Of a DNA stretch of 64,000 bases, positions 25,743 through 34,621 are shown in pieces. Source of the stretch: an uncultured Clostridia bacterium (lineage in GTDB: Bacteria > Bacillota > Clostridia > Oscillospirales > Ruminococcaceae); NCBI GenBank assembly GCA_947089135.1, contig CAMUJF010000013.1, forward strand, positions 1-64,000, written 5' to 3'. Numbering within the stretch: position 1 is the stretch's first letter; every line of letters starts with the position of its first letter. Made by a program: the position numbers and the translations under genes. Below the pieces are notes generated by a model, which worked only from the letters and a program-made list of their open reading frames with translations, was not told the origin of the DNA and did no database searches.

Positions 25743-25949
25743 ATGGCTAAGATAACAGTCAATTTTGAAAAATGCAAGGGCTGCGGTCTTTGTACCACTG
25801 CCTGTCCCAAAAAGATCGTCGAGATACAGAAAGAAAAGCGCAACCGCAAGGGTTACTTTACTTCAATCTGTATAGACGACTCGAAGTGCATCGGCTGCGC
25901 AATGTGCGCAACAATGTGTCCCGACTGCGCTATTACCGTAGAAAAATAA
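25743..25949 (+). CDS. korD: Ferredoxin-like delta subunit of 2-oxoacid:ferredoxin oxidoreductase
   Basis: 68 aa with two 4Fe-4S motifs: CKGCGLCTTACP near residue 11 and CIGCAMCATMCP near residue 47. It passes electrons between the thiamine-diphosphate core and free ferredoxin. Strong GAAAGGAG site. It is followed by the alpha, beta and gamma subunit genes with gaps of 12, -1 and 1 bases. Confidence 0.9.
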   Translation: MAKITVNFEKCKGCGLCTTACPKKIVEIQKEKRNRKGYFTSICIDDSKCIGCAMCATMCPDCAITVEK

Positions 25950-25961
25950 AGGAGTGATAAT

Positions 25962-27020
25962 ATGGAACGTAATCTTATGAAGGGCAACGAAGCTCTTGCC
26001 GAAGCCGCTATCAGAGCGGGCTGCAAATGCTTTTTCGGTTACCCTATAACACCGCAGACGGAAATTTCCGCTTATCTGGCTAAACGCTTCAAAGCCGCGG
26101 GAGGAGTTTTCCTCCAGGCTGAATCGGAGATAGCCGCTATAAATATGGTTCTTGGAGCCGCTTCCACGGGAGTGCGCGCTATGACTTCCTCGTCCTCGCC
26201 GGGAATTTCCCTTAAATCCGAGGGAATTTCCTACATAGCAGGTTCAGATCTGCCCTGCGTTATCATCAACGTTCAGCGCGGAGGTCCCGGTCTTGGAGGT
26301 ATCCAGCCCTCTCAGGCGGACTACTGGCAGGCTACAAAGGCTTTGGGACACGGCGACTTTCAGCTTTTGGTGTTTGCTCCCAACTCCGTTCAGGAAATGG
26401 TTGACGCTGTTATCAAGGCGTTCGACCTTGCGGACGAATACCGTATGCCCGCGATGATACTTGCGGACGGACTTCTCGGTCAGATGATGGAGCCTGTGAC
26501 TTTCCCCGAAATAACTTCAAAGCCTGTTGAAAAGCCGTGGGCGACAAACGGTCACGGAAACAAGCGCGAGCACAACATTATCAATTCTCTGTACTTACAG
26601 CCAGACGTTCTTGAAAAATCCGTAACAGACAGATTCAAGCGCTATGATGAGATAAAGGAAAAGCACGCGGAGGCTGAGCTCTACAATACAGAGGACGCCG
26701 ATATCGTGGTAACTGCTTACGGCGCGACCTCCAGAGTTGCAAAGTCCGCGGTAAATATGGCAAGAGAACAGGGCATTAAGGCGGGACTTATCCGTCCCGT
26801 GACTCTTTGGCCTTTCCCTGTAAAACAGTATAACGAAGCGGCGAAAAACGCCGAAAGATTACTGTGCGTAGAAATGTCCATGGGACAAATGATCGACGAC
26901 GTTAAGCTGGCGATAAACTGCTCAAAGCCTGTGGAATTCTACGGCAGAACAGGCGGCGTAATTCCCAAGCCGTCGGAAATTCTCGACGAGATAAAAAAAT
27001 ACGTTGGAGGTGCTAAATAA
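25962..27020 (+). CDS. korA: 2-oxoacid:ferredoxin oxidoreductase alpha subunit (KorA/VorB type)
   Basis: 352 aa. Contains the alpha-subunit pyrimidine-binding domain with GCKCFFGYPITPQTEI near residue 20, SSSSPGISLKSEGISY near 72 and QRGGPGLGGIQPSQ near 98. The complex oxidatively decarboxylates a 2-oxoacid to an acyl-CoA, reducing ferredoxin, or runs in reverse. Close relatives are annotated both as 2-oxoglutarate and as 3-methyl-2-oxobutanoate enzymes; sequence alone does not decide. Production of 2-oxoglutarate by the acn-icd operon makes the first plausible. Confidence 0.9.
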   Translation: MERNLMKGNEALAEAAIRAGCKCFFGYPITPQTEISAYLAKRFKAAGGVFLQAESEIAAINMVLGAASTGVRAMTSSSSPGISLKSEGISYIAGSDLPCVIINVQRGGPGLGGIQPSQADYWQATKALGHGDFQLLVFAPNSVQEMVDAVIKAFDLADEYRMPAMILADGLLGQMMEPVTFPEITSKPVEKPWATNGHGNKREHNIINSLYLQPDVLEKSVTDRFKRYDEIKEKHAEAELYNTEDADIVVTAYGATSRVAKSAVNMAREQGIKAGLIRPVTLWPFPVKQYNEAAKNAERLLCVEMSMGQMIDDVKLAINCSKPVEFYGRTGGVIPKPSEILDEIKKYVGGAK

Positions 27021-27781
27021 TGGCAGTTGTATTTGAAAAACCCAAGTCCATGGCGGACGTTACGCTGCATTACTGCCCCGGCTGCACCCACGGCATAATC
27101 CACCGTCTGGTGTGCGAGGTCATTGACGAAATGGGTATCGAGGGCGACACTATAGGCGTATGTCCCGTAGGCTGCTCGGTTATGGCTTATGATTACTTTA
27201 ACTGCGATATGATAGAAGCCGCTCACGGACGCGCTCCCGCGGTTGCTACAGGCGTTAAACGCACCAATCCCGACAAGTACGTTTTCACCTATCAGGGCGA
27301 CGGAGACCTTGCCGCTATAGGTACTGCCGAGACAGTTCACGCCGCTACAAGAGGCGAAAATATCGTGGTAATTTTTGTAAACAACACTACCTACGGCATG
27401 ACGGGAGGACAGATGGCTCCAACAACGCTGCCGGGACAGGTCACTCAGACCACCCCTTACGGCAGAGACCCCAAGCTTATGGGATATCCAGTAAGAGTGT
27501 GTGAAATGCTTGCAACGCTGACAGGTACGGCTCTTGCACAGCGCGTGGCGGTAAACAGCGTACCCCATATACGAGAGGCGAAAAAGGCTATCCGCAAAGC
27601 GTTTGAAAATCAGAGAGACAAAAAGGGATTTTCCATTGTGGAAGTTCTTTCCACCTGTCCTACAAACTGGGGACTTTCCCCAATAGACGCGCTTAAGCGT
27701 CTTGAGGACGAAATGATACCCTACTATCCCCTTGGCGTTTTCAAGGACGAAAACGCATTTCCCGAAAAGGAGGGTGAATAA
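27020..27781 (+). CDS. korB: 2-oxoacid:ferredoxin oxidoreductase beta subunit (thiamine-diphosphate binding)
   Basis: 253 aa. Has the beta-subunit thiamine-diphosphate features: HYCPGCTHGIIHR near residue 17, GHGR-type AAHGRAPA near 72, and the GDGDLAAIG metal-binding motif near 94 with NNTTYGMTGGQ near 120. The ATG overlaps the korA stop by one base, so the two are coupled. Confidence 0.92.
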   Translation: MAVVFEKPKSMADVTLHYCPGCTHGIIHRLVCEVIDEMGIEGDTIGVCPVGCSVMAYDYFNCDMIEAAHGRAPAVATGVKRTNPDKYVFTYQGDGDLAAIGTAETVHAATRGENIVVIFVNNTTYGMTGGQMAPTTLPGQVTQTTPYGRDPKLMGYPVRVCEMLATLTGTALAQRVAVNSVPHIREAKKAIRKAFENQRDKKGFSIVEVLSTCPTNWGLSPIDALKRLEDEMIPYYPLGVFKDENAFPEKEGE

Positions 27782-27782
27782 T

Positions 27783-28319
27783 ATGACCCATGATATTCTT
27801 CTTGCGGGCTTCGGCGGACAGGGCATACTGTTCGCGGGAAAAATTCTTGCCTATTCGGGACTTATGGACGAAAAGGAAGTCTCATGGCTTCCCTCCTACG
27901 GACCTGAAATGCGCGGCGGTACCTGTAACTGTTCGGTTTGCATTTCCGACGAGCCTATAGGTTCTCCGTTGGTTCTGGAACCGTCCATTCTGGTGGTAAT
28001 GAACACGCCGTCCCTGGAAAAATTTGCAGGGAGCGTTAAGCCCGGCGGAACAATAATCGTTGACAGCACCATGGTTGACGCAAAGGTTGAGCGCGACGAT
28101 GTGAAAACGTTCTACATACCCGCCACAACGCTTGCTCAGGAAAACGACCTTGCAGGGGGCGCAAACATAATCCTGCTTGGTAAGCTGTTCCGCGAAACGA
28201 AGATCGTTTCCGCAGAGACATTCAAAAAAGCTATCGAAAAGGTAGTACCCGCGAAAAAAGCGGCTCTTGCGGCAAACAATATGAAAGCCGTGCAGATCGG
28301 TCTTGACTACGCCGACTGA
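27783..28319 (+). CDS. korC: 2-oxoacid:ferredoxin oxidoreductase gamma subunit
   Basis: 178 aa, with the gamma-domain opening DILLAGFGGQGILFAGKILAY, the SYGPEMRGGTCNC motif and the GGANIILLG segment. Needed for CoA-dependent product release and subunit assembly. The ATG at 27783 has GGAGG inside the end of korB; an earlier in-frame codon would extend it without support. It ends the operon, followed by a bidirectional terminator. Confidence 0.9.
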   Translation: MTHDILLAGFGGQGILFAGKILAYSGLMDEKEVSWLPSYGPEMRGGTCNCSVCISDEPIGSPLVLEPSILVVMNTPSLEKFAGSVKPGGTIIVDSTMVDAKVERDDVKTFYIPATTLAQENDLAGGANIILLGKLFRETKIVSAETFKKAIEKVVPAKKAALAANNMKAVQIGLDYAD

Positions 28320-28335
28320 TAAAATACGCAAAACA

Positions 28336-28380
28336 AAGGACGTTCCCGCCTGAATTTGGAACGTCCTTATTATTTTATTA
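28336..28380. terminator. Bidirectional terminator between korC and the membrane-PBP gene
   Basis: Perfect 11-bp stem AAGGACGTTCC/GGAACGTCCTT with T-rich sequence on the plus-strand side and T residues on the other strand. Both flanking genes end here. Confidence 0.85.
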
Positions 28381-29952
28381 TATAATGTACCCGGTTTCTC
28401 TCACTATCTGCCGCCCCTGCTCGGAAGTCATAAACTCTAAAAGCTTGCCGACGTACTCGTTATCGTTGTCCGCAAGAGAAATTGCGTAAAGCTGTCCCGT
28501 AAGGGGATATGAACTGTCCGCGATATTTTCGGGACTTGGGTAAATACCGTCAAGCGAAAGAAATTTTATATTTCCGTTATCATTTTCAAAAACCATTTGC
28601 GTAGCGTAATATCTGAAAGAATAGCCTATGGCGGTTTCCTTGTTCTGATAATCCGCAACGGCAGAAATAACGCCGACCATTGAATACTCAAACTCAACTT
28701 TCAGCGGTTCTTTCAGTTTGATATCCCCCATGAATTTTTCCATTGTCGTCTGCGAACCCGAATTTTTCGGACGCTGAAAAGCAAGTATCGGAAGATTTCT
28801 TCCTCCCGCCTTTTTCCAATTGGTAATTTTTCCGGAATAAATATCACGCACTTGCTCCGAAGTCAGACCGTCCACGGGGTTGTCGTCGCTGACAAAAAAC
28901 ACGAAAGCCTCCTTGCCTATGGGCGTGTAGACAAGCTCCTTTCCCGCCTCTGCGGCAAGCTGCTTCTGTTCGGGAGACGGCTCTGCTCCGAAAAATATAT
29001 CCACGTCTCCGTTTACAAGACTTTTGTAGGCTTCAATAGTATTGGTAAAACGGATAGGCTTGGAAGCGTTTTCCTCCCTGCCCTCAGACGATTTTGCATA
29101 CTCCTGAATTTCGGCGATATTTTCATAGCAGGCGTTTGCAAATGCGGAATACACAGGGTATGCCGCTTCTGCACCGTCTAGCACCGGCATTTTTGACGCG
29201 TCGGAAATTATAAGCGAAGACGGTTCGTTAAGCTTTACAAGCTTATTTTCGGGATTTTCCACATAGTATGGTCTCAGATTAACGCTTGACCAGCCGCCCT
29301 CGTAGGCAAATCCGTAGCCGCCGCCTGAATGCATTTCTCCCGATTCGGCAAGCGCGCGGTAACGGTCTTCGGAACTGACTGTGACCGTGGTAAGCTCCGT
29401 GTAGTAATCGTAATCGGCAAGTCCGCCGCAGAACACTACGAAATACGCCGCAAGTACCGCGATATATTTCATATTGAATTTATCACGCTTTATGCCCCAC
29501 TTTTTGGCGGCTGAACGTTCGCCCCACACAAAGAAAAGACCGTATGCTACCTCGCTTAAAAAAAATATGATAAATGTTAAGGTCGTACTGCTGCCCACAT
29601 CAAGAACCAATGAAAAACCAACGCTCCATAAATAAGGCAGCAGCATAATAACCTGCACGACCTCATGCTTTGAAAACAGCATCATAAATATGTACATCAC
29701 GGGCAGTATCAGCGCGGGCATAAATGCAGGCGCATAGAGAGCGGCTCGGTTTTTCGGCTCGTTGACCTTATAATTATGCTGCGACGTAAAAAGTCTGCCA
29801 AAAACAAACGCAAATATAAATAACACAACAGGCATCGTCAAGCCGTTCAAAATACTCAAACCGTTCCATATAGCTAAAAAAATTATTATAGCCGGAGTAA
29901 AGTACATTACAAGGGTCGCTATCACAAAATATTTTATGTTTTCTTTTTTCAT
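28378..29952 (-). CDS. Membrane protein fused to a PstS-like periplasmic-binding domain
   Basis: 524 aa. The N-terminal about 190 residues hold several hydrophobic helices (about 5 to 6), and the remainder is a phosphate-binding-protein-like domain with SEQVRDIYSGKITNWKKAGG, the QRPKNSGSQTTMEKFM segment and a LEFMTSEQGRQIV end. Normal PstS proteins are lipoproteins without such a membrane part. It may be a sensor or an anchored receptor; function is unknown. The start at 29952 has GAGGT upstream; the longer frame runs into tsaD. It lies 14 bases after tsaD. Confidence 0.82.
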   Translation of the reverse strand: MKKENIKYFVIATLVMYFTPAIIIFLAIWNGLSILNGLTMPVVLFIFAFVFGRLFTSQHNYKVNEPKNRAALYAPAFMPALILPVMYIFMMLFSKHEVVQVIMLLPYLWSVGFSLVLDVGSSTTLTFIIFFLSEVAYGLFFVWGERSAAKKWGIKRDKFNMKYIAVLAAYFVVFCGGLADYDYYTELTTVTVSSEDRYRALAESGEMHSGGGYGFAYEGGWSSVNLRPYYVENPENKLVKLNEPSSLIISDASKMPVLDGAEAAYPVYSAFANACYENIAEIQEYAKSSEGREENASKPIRFTNTIEAYKSLVNGDVDIFFGAEPSPEQKQLAAEAGKELVYTPIGKEAFVFFVSDDNPVDGLTSEQVRDIYSGKITNWKKAGGRNLPILAFQRPKNSGSQTTMEKFMGDIKLKEPLKVEFEYSMVGVISAVADYQNKETAIGYSFRYYATQMVFENDNGNIKFLSLDGIYPSPENIADSSYPLTGQLYAISLADNDNEYVGKLLEFMTSEQGRQIVRETGYII

Positions 29953-29966
29953 TTTTACCTCCGTTT

Positions 29967-30983
29967 CTAAATCGAAATATCGTCCAGCGAAAGTGTAGCA
30001 ACGGCGTTGAGACTTTCGTCCGCACGCCTGCCCGCAAGGTAGTCGTAGTACGCCTGACAGCCTATCATTGCCGCGTTGTCGCCGCACAGGTCAAGCCGCG
30101 GCATATAAAGTTTGAAGCCGTTTTTTTCGCACTCGGACTTTAACATTCCCCGAACGGAGGAATTTGCGGACACTCCCCCCGCAAGCGCAACGGTATTGTA
30201 GCCGTACTCCTTTGCGGCGGCTATTGTTTTTTGGGTGAGTATCTCCGCGACGGTCTGCTGAAAAGCTGCCGCAAGGTCGTTTTTGTTTATGGTCTCGCCC
30301 TTTTGCTCGGCATTGTGAGCTATGTTTATGACTGCGGTTTTCAGTCCCGAAAAGGAAAAATCGTACTCATTTCCTGCAACCTTCGGGTGTGGCAGTGTGT
30401 AAGTTTTGGGGTCGCCCTGCTGCGCCGCCTTGTCGATGTGTACGCCGCCGGGGTAGGGAAATCCCAGAACGCGGGCGGCTTTGTCGAACGCCTCCCCTGC
30501 CGCGTCGTCACGAGTCCTGCCGATAACATGGTACTTGGTGTAATCAGAGACCTCAATAATGTGAGAGTGTCCGCCGCTTGCCACAAGGCAGAGATAGGGC
30601 GGCTTAAGGGTACTGTCAGTGAGATAGTTCGCCGCAATGTGTCCCGCGATGTGATGTACGGGGATAAGAGGCTTCCCTGCCGCCATGGCAAGACCCTTTG
30701 CAAAGTTAGTACCCACAAGCAGCGCGCCGATAAGTCCGGGAGAATATGTTACCGCAAAAGCGTCAATGTCCGCAAGGGTGCAGCTTGCCTCGTCAAGAGC
30801 GTGCTTAGTAACGTCCAGAATGTTTTCGCAGTGCCGTCTTGACGCTATTTCGGGGACTACTCCGCCAAATTTTTTATGCTCCTCTATTTGTGAGGCGATT
30901 ATGCTTGAACGGACGGTGAGACCGTCCTCAACAACTGCCGCCGCTGTCTCGTCACAGGAGCTTTCTATTGCCAAAATTTTCAT
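29967..30983 (-). CDS. tsaD: tRNA N6-adenosine threonylcarbamoyltransferase TsaD
   Basis: Transfers the threonylcarbamoyl group to A37 of tRNAs reading ANN codons, an essential modification. The 338-aa protein opens with MKILAIESSCDETAAA, has the metal-binding HHIAGHIAAN near residue 108 and the LVASGGHSHI and ALAGGVSANS nucleotide motifs. ATG at 30983 has GAAAGGTG 8 bases upstream; a GTG three codons earlier is less likely. Its usual partners tsaB and tsaE are not here, though a RimI domain fused to Dus is encoded nearby. Confidence 0.96.
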   Translation of the reverse strand: MKILAIESSCDETAAAVVEDGLTVRSSIIASQIEEHKKFGGVVPEIASRRHCENILDVTKHALDEASCTLADIDAFAVTYSPGLIGALLVGTNFAKGLAMAAGKPLIPVHHIAGHIAANYLTDSTLKPPYLCLVASGGHSHIIEVSDYTKYHVIGRTRDDAAGEAFDKAARVLGFPYPGGVHIDKAAQQGDPKTYTLPHPKVAGNEYDFSFSGLKTAVINIAHNAEQKGETINKNDLAAAFQQTVAEILTQKTIAAAKEYGYNTVALAGGVSANSSVRGMLKSECEKNGFKLYMPRLDLCGDNAAMIGCQAYYDYLAGRRADESLNAVATLSLDDISI

Positions 30984-31020
30984 GTTATTCACCTTTCCTT
31001 ATAGAACAGAAAAACTACCC

Positions 31021-31110
31021 GCCCCCTTGATAGGGGGCTTATCAAAATTAAGGTCTGCCGTATTTTACGGTGGGGGTAGAAACTGCCTGCGGGGGCTCCC
31101 CGCCGCAGGA
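31021..31110. repeat. Palindromic intergenic repeat upstream of tsaD
   Basis: Two GC-rich hairpins: GCCCCC/GGGGGC (31021-31038) and CCTGCGG/CCGCAGG with an inner GGGG/CCCC (31086-31109), plus CCGTA/TACGG between. It separates the true tsaD start from its partial copy. Confidence 0.6.
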
Positions 31111-31133
31111 GCTTTCTATTGCTAATATTTTCA
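31104..31133 (-). pseudogene. Copy of the tsaD start (first 10 codons)
   Basis: Minus strand from the ATG at 31133 reads MKILAIESSC, identical at protein level to the tsaD start, then diverges into the hairpin repeat and ends soon after. It begins 2 bases after the methyltransferase stop. About 27 of 30 bases match the tsaD start at 30954-30983. Confidence 0.75.
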
Positions 31134-31135
31134 TA

Positions 31136-31786
31136 TTACCAGTCCTTTTTCGCAGTTATTATTGTAGTATTTCCCATTCTAAAGACCTTTTCCGCAGTTG
31201 AAAATCCTGCCGTCAAAAACATTTTTATCTGATTTTCAAAGGTACACGGCGTGTCGTAATGATAAAACTCATTTTCGGGAATGTTCAGTTCCTTTCGTAT
31301 GCGGGCGTTTTCGGCGTACCAATGCTCTTCCTCTTCCTGCGTTTCCACCATATAGTCGCACTCGATATACAGTCCTCCGCTTTTCAAAGAATGGCAGATT
31401 TTTTTGTACAGACCGATTTTCATTTCGTGGCTGAAATGGTGCATTGTCTGAAACGAGACAGCCGCGTCAAAGCGGTTTTGTCCCAAATCGGCGCTGAAAT
31501 AATCGCCGTTTATAAGGGTAATATTTTTCTCTCGGTACTTCTCGGAAAGCCTGTCAAGCATTGCTTTTGACAGGTCTATACCCGTTACGGAAACGCCGGG
31601 AAACCTTGCGAAAACGCTCTCCAGCTCCAACCCCGTTCCGCAGCCTAAATCAAGAAGATTTTCCGCTTTGTCGGGAAGAAGTTCCCCCATTTTCAAATAA
31701 GCCTCGCGGCAGCCCTCTACCTCGTTCAGCATATGCTCGTCGTAGCCCTCCGCACGGGCAGTGAAAAATTCGTCCATTTTTTCCAT
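31136..31786 (-). CDS. SAM-dependent methyltransferase, class I
   Basis: 216 aa with a Rossmann SAM-binding motif LLDLGCGTGLELE near residue 48, acidic loop VTGIDLSKAM near 72 and FDAAVSFQTMHHF near 111. This is the common class I methyltransferase fold. The substrate cannot be predicted. The start at 31786 has AAAGGA upstream; an ATG at 31804 lacks a site. It lies between the DUF998-like gene and tsaD. Confidence 0.85.
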   Translation of the reverse strand: MEKMDEFFTARAEGYDEHMLNEVEGCREAYLKMGELLPDKAENLLDLGCGTGLELESVFARFPGVSVTGIDLSKAMLDRLSEKYREKNITLINGDYFSADLGQNRFDAAVSFQTMHHFSHEMKIGLYKKICHSLKSGGLYIECDYMVETQEEEEHWYAENARIRKELNIPENEFYHYDTPCTFENQIKMFLTAGFSTAEKVFRMGNTTIITAKKDW

Positions 31787-31808
31787 GTAGGGTTTTCCTT
31801 TCATATAC

Positions 31809-32447
31809 TTAAAATAAAATTGTTTTTACCGATATGTAATAAAACGGTACATACATACAAAACAGCGCAAGACGTTCCCACAAGCCCTCATATGACAGAA
31901 CAGTACCGCGAAATTGTTCCTTATCGCCCATAATAAACATTACAAAAAATGCCAATGAAAGCAGAAACGCAGTAATGCATACTGCACCGTACACCGTTTC
32001 ATGCTGATTAAAAGCGGCAACGGCAGTTATCAGCGGAAAGAAAAGCAATGTCATAAATCCTATAGCCGCCCCTGCCCCGTGAATTTTTGAAGCCGCCGTT
32101 ACCACATCTTTGGACTCATTCACGCTGAAAATTCCCGACAGCAAGCCTGCGCCCAATGCAAACACGCCGACAGACAACAGCGTAAGTACAGCTATGGCGG
32201 GGAAAGATTTAACAAGTTCAAAAAAGTACACAAGAGCGGTCAGGGAAAGGAACAGTCCCAACCATATCAGCCACCCGTTGTAAATATGCCGCACGGGGCT
32301 TTCGGGACTTCCCAACACGCTCATTACCATTTTCTTACTGTCATAGCCGCGGTAAAACCGTTTCAGCAGCCACGGCAGGAAGAATTCTCCAACCACCGTA
32401 AAAAGCAGCAACGCATTAAACACTTTATTGTCGACCAGTTTTCCCAT
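31809..32447 (-). CDS. Integral membrane protein, possibly DUF998-like
   Basis: 212 aa with about six hydrophobic helices and short loops. The IHGAGAAIGFM segment in the middle and the six-helix layout resemble the DUF998 family, of unknown function. The match is from memory. It lies 21 bases after the Dus-RimI gene and 22 bases before the methyltransferase start. Confidence 0.75.
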   Translation of the reverse strand: MGKLVDNKVFNALLLFTVVGEFFLPWLLKRFYRGYDSKKMVMSVLGSPESPVRHIYNGWLIWLGLFLSLTALVYFFELVKSFPAIAVLTLLSVGVFALGAGLLSGIFSVNESKDVVTAASKIHGAGAAIGFMTLLFFPLITAVAAFNQHETVYGAVCITAFLLSLAFFVMFIMGDKEQFRGTVLSYEGLWERLALFCMYVPFYYISVKTILF

Positions 32448-32468
32448 ATATTGTATAAACTTCTCCTT

Positions 32469-33875
32469 TTACTTCAAAAACTTTGTCATAATAACGGCGT
32501 TTTCCCTCGGCTCGCGGTAGAAATTTTTACGCATACCCACAGGCTCAAAACCAAATTTTTTGTACAGATTTATTGCGGGGAAATTACTTTCTCTCACTTC
32601 CAAATTTATCCGCGCCGCTTTGTCTTCGGTACTGCGTAAAAGCTCGGTCAGCAAACCTTTTGCCGCCCCCCGCTGTCTGTACCTCTCCCTAACGGCAACG
32701 TCTTCGATATTTACCTCGTCCAGAACGGTTGACGCAGTAAGAAATCCGCAGACAACGCCCTCCGACGTTTCCGCTGCAAGCAGGACAGCCCCCTTGCTTT
32801 CAAAGGCACTTTTAAAGGAATTAACGCTCCACGGCTCGGAAAAACACTCCCGTGAAATTTCCGCAAAGTATTTTAAATCGTTTTCGTTTGCATTTCGTAT
32901 AATTATCCTCGCTTTTAAAATATCGTCCCGAATGGCGAAAACGTCCTCCAAAGAGGAAAGCTCGCCGCACCGTCTGCGGTACTCCGCCGCATTGGGCATA
33001 CCCTTTAAATAGTAGGAACACTGCCGCCTCGCTTCGCTGATGCCTATACGCTCGCCTTTGTACCCCACCGCCAGTTCCACCTGCCGACACATCATTTCGA
33101 GATGTTCTTCAAGGGACGGTTCGGGAAGTATTTCCCCTGTTTCAAGGTAGTGCCTAACTTGTGCAAAAAGCCACGGCTTGCCGTAGCTGCCCCTGCCTAT
33201 CATAACAAGGTCGCAGCCTGTTTCGCGGTACATAGCCTCCGCCGCTTCAGGACTTGTCACGTCCCCGTTGCCTATGACGGGAATCTGCACCGCTTCTTTG
33301 ACCTGACGAATAATATTCCAGTCGGCTTTTCCGTGGTACATCTGATTTTTTGTGCGGCCATGGACGGTTATCGCCGCCGCTCCCGCCTGCTCCAAAGCCT
33401 TTGCAAATTCCACAGCGTTGACGTGATCCTCGTCCCAACCCTTGCGTATCTTTGCGGTAATTGGTACGGGTACAGCGTTTACCGCAGCCTTGACTATTTC
33501 CGCCGCAAGCTTGGGGTTTTTCATCAAAGCGGAACCTGCCCCGTTTCCCGCAACCTTGGGAACGGGGCAGCCCATATTTATGTCGATAATGTCGGGACGG
33601 TACGCCATAAGCCGCTTTGCAGCTTCTGCGATAAAATGAGGGTCGTCACCGAAAAGCTGGAGCGCATAGGGGCGTTCGCTGTCAAGGACAGTGCAAAGCT
33701 CCTCGGTCTTGCGGTCGGAGTAGCAAAGTCCCTTTGCGGAGATCATCTCCGACACCATATAGGACGCGCCGTTTTCCTTGCACAAAGCGCGGTAGGCTCT
33801 GTCCGCGACTGACGCCATAGGCGCAAGGGCGGCGGTTTTTTCAATTTTTACTCCGCCTATTGAAATGTAGTTCAT
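32469..33875 (-). CDS. Fusion of tRNA-dihydrouridine synthase and RimI-like N-acetyltransferase
   Basis: 468 aa in two parts. Residues 1-320 are a complete flavin-dependent Dus enzyme that reduces uridine in tRNA: APMASVADRAYR near 18, catalytic Cys103 in NMGCPVPK, ITVHGRT near 169 and IGRGSYGKPWLF near 226. Residues 324-468 are a complete GNAT domain closest in look to RimI (acetylates ribosomal S18 and other N-termini), with EDVAVRERYRQRGAAKGLL and the LEVRESNFPAINLYKKFGF end. No stop or shift lies between them, and the join is at DDILKA/RIIIRNA. Start has GGAAGG upstream. Confidence 0.9.
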   Translation of the reverse strand: MNYISIGGVKIEKTAALAPMASVADRAYRALCKENGASYMVSEMISAKGLCYSDRKTEELCTVLDSERPYALQLFGDDPHFIAEAAKRLMAYRPDIIDINMGCPVPKVAGNGAGSALMKNPKLAAEIVKAAVNAVPVPITAKIRKGWDEDHVNAVEFAKALEQAGAAAITVHGRTKNQMYHGKADWNIIRQVKEAVQIPVIGNGDVTSPEAAEAMYRETGCDLVMIGRGSYGKPWLFAQVRHYLETGEILPEPSLEEHLEMMCRQVELAVGYKGERIGISEARRQCSYYLKGMPNAAEYRRRCGELSSLEDVFAIRDDILKARIIIRNANENDLKYFAEISRECFSEPWSVNSFKSAFESKGAVLLAAETSEGVVCGFLTASTVLDEVNIEDVAVRERYRQRGAAKGLLTELLRSTEDKAARINLEVRESNFPAINLYKKFGFEPVGMRKNFYREPRENAVIMTKFLK

Positions 33876-33944
33876 AGTAACCTTCCGTTTCAAATAAAAG
33901 CTTTTTTCAATTCTCCCCGAACGCGATCCATGGAATAATTACGG

Positions 33945-34589
33945 TCAGTACTCCGAAACAAGATACCTTTCGGGGTCTTTTTCCATATCCACATATACGC
34001 GGACTTTCCCTCCGTGTGTGAACGGATAGTCCCGCTTTGGATAGTACCGGCTGAAAAATTGATAATTTTCAAAACGGCACACCGCACGAATCTTTCCGCC
34101 TTTTTCCTGTTCGCCGCTATAGTCTGCATAAACGCATTTTTCCTGCTTAATAAGCCGAGAAAAATATGCACGGACACAAAATTCGCCCACAATCGGGAAA
34201 ACCGCCGCCAATAAAAGAATACCGAAAATAACGGTAAGAACAGCAAAAGCGGTGCGCTCATCACGATTCATATCGTCAAAATCGTGCTGATCATACGGCA
34301 CGGTAAACGCGTCGCCCACTTCCGTTCCCTCCAGATACCAGCACGCCGACGGCAGCCTTGAATCAAACCGTGTCAAACCAATGTTGTAAACAACGTCAAC
34401 ATGTTGTATTTCCTCCGTTCCGGGAGTTTTCAAAACCCGTTCCACACGGGCCTCTATGTACTCGCCTCTATACCCAAACGGCGTGTACCCCTTGAAAACC
34501 TCAAAGGTAAAAATTCCGACCGCCGCCGCTAATATCAGCATTACAACGCCCCGCAAAAGCCGCGCCTTATTCATTTTGTAGCCGTTCAT
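33945..34589 (-). CDS. Membrane protein, DUF3592-like
   Basis: 214 aa with a membrane helix near residues 12-30, a beta-rich exposed domain, and a second helix near 115-140. The layout (helix, ARV-containing beta domain, helix, G-containing tail) resembles DUF3592. No catalytic residues are visible. Start has AGGTG upstream. Confidence 0.72.
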   Translation of the reverse strand: MNGYKMNKARLLRGVVMLILAAAVGIFTFEVFKGYTPFGYRGEYIEARVERVLKTPGTEEIQHVDVVYNIGLTRFDSRLPSACWYLEGTEVGDAFTVPYDQHDFDDMNRDERTAFAVLTVIFGILLLAAVFPIVGEFCVRAYFSRLIKQEKCVYADYSGEQEKGGKIRAVCRFENYQFFSRYYPKRDYPFTHGGKVRVYVDMEKDPERYLVSEY

Positions 34590-34621
34590 ATTTTATCACC
34601 TATACTTCAAATGTTCACGTA

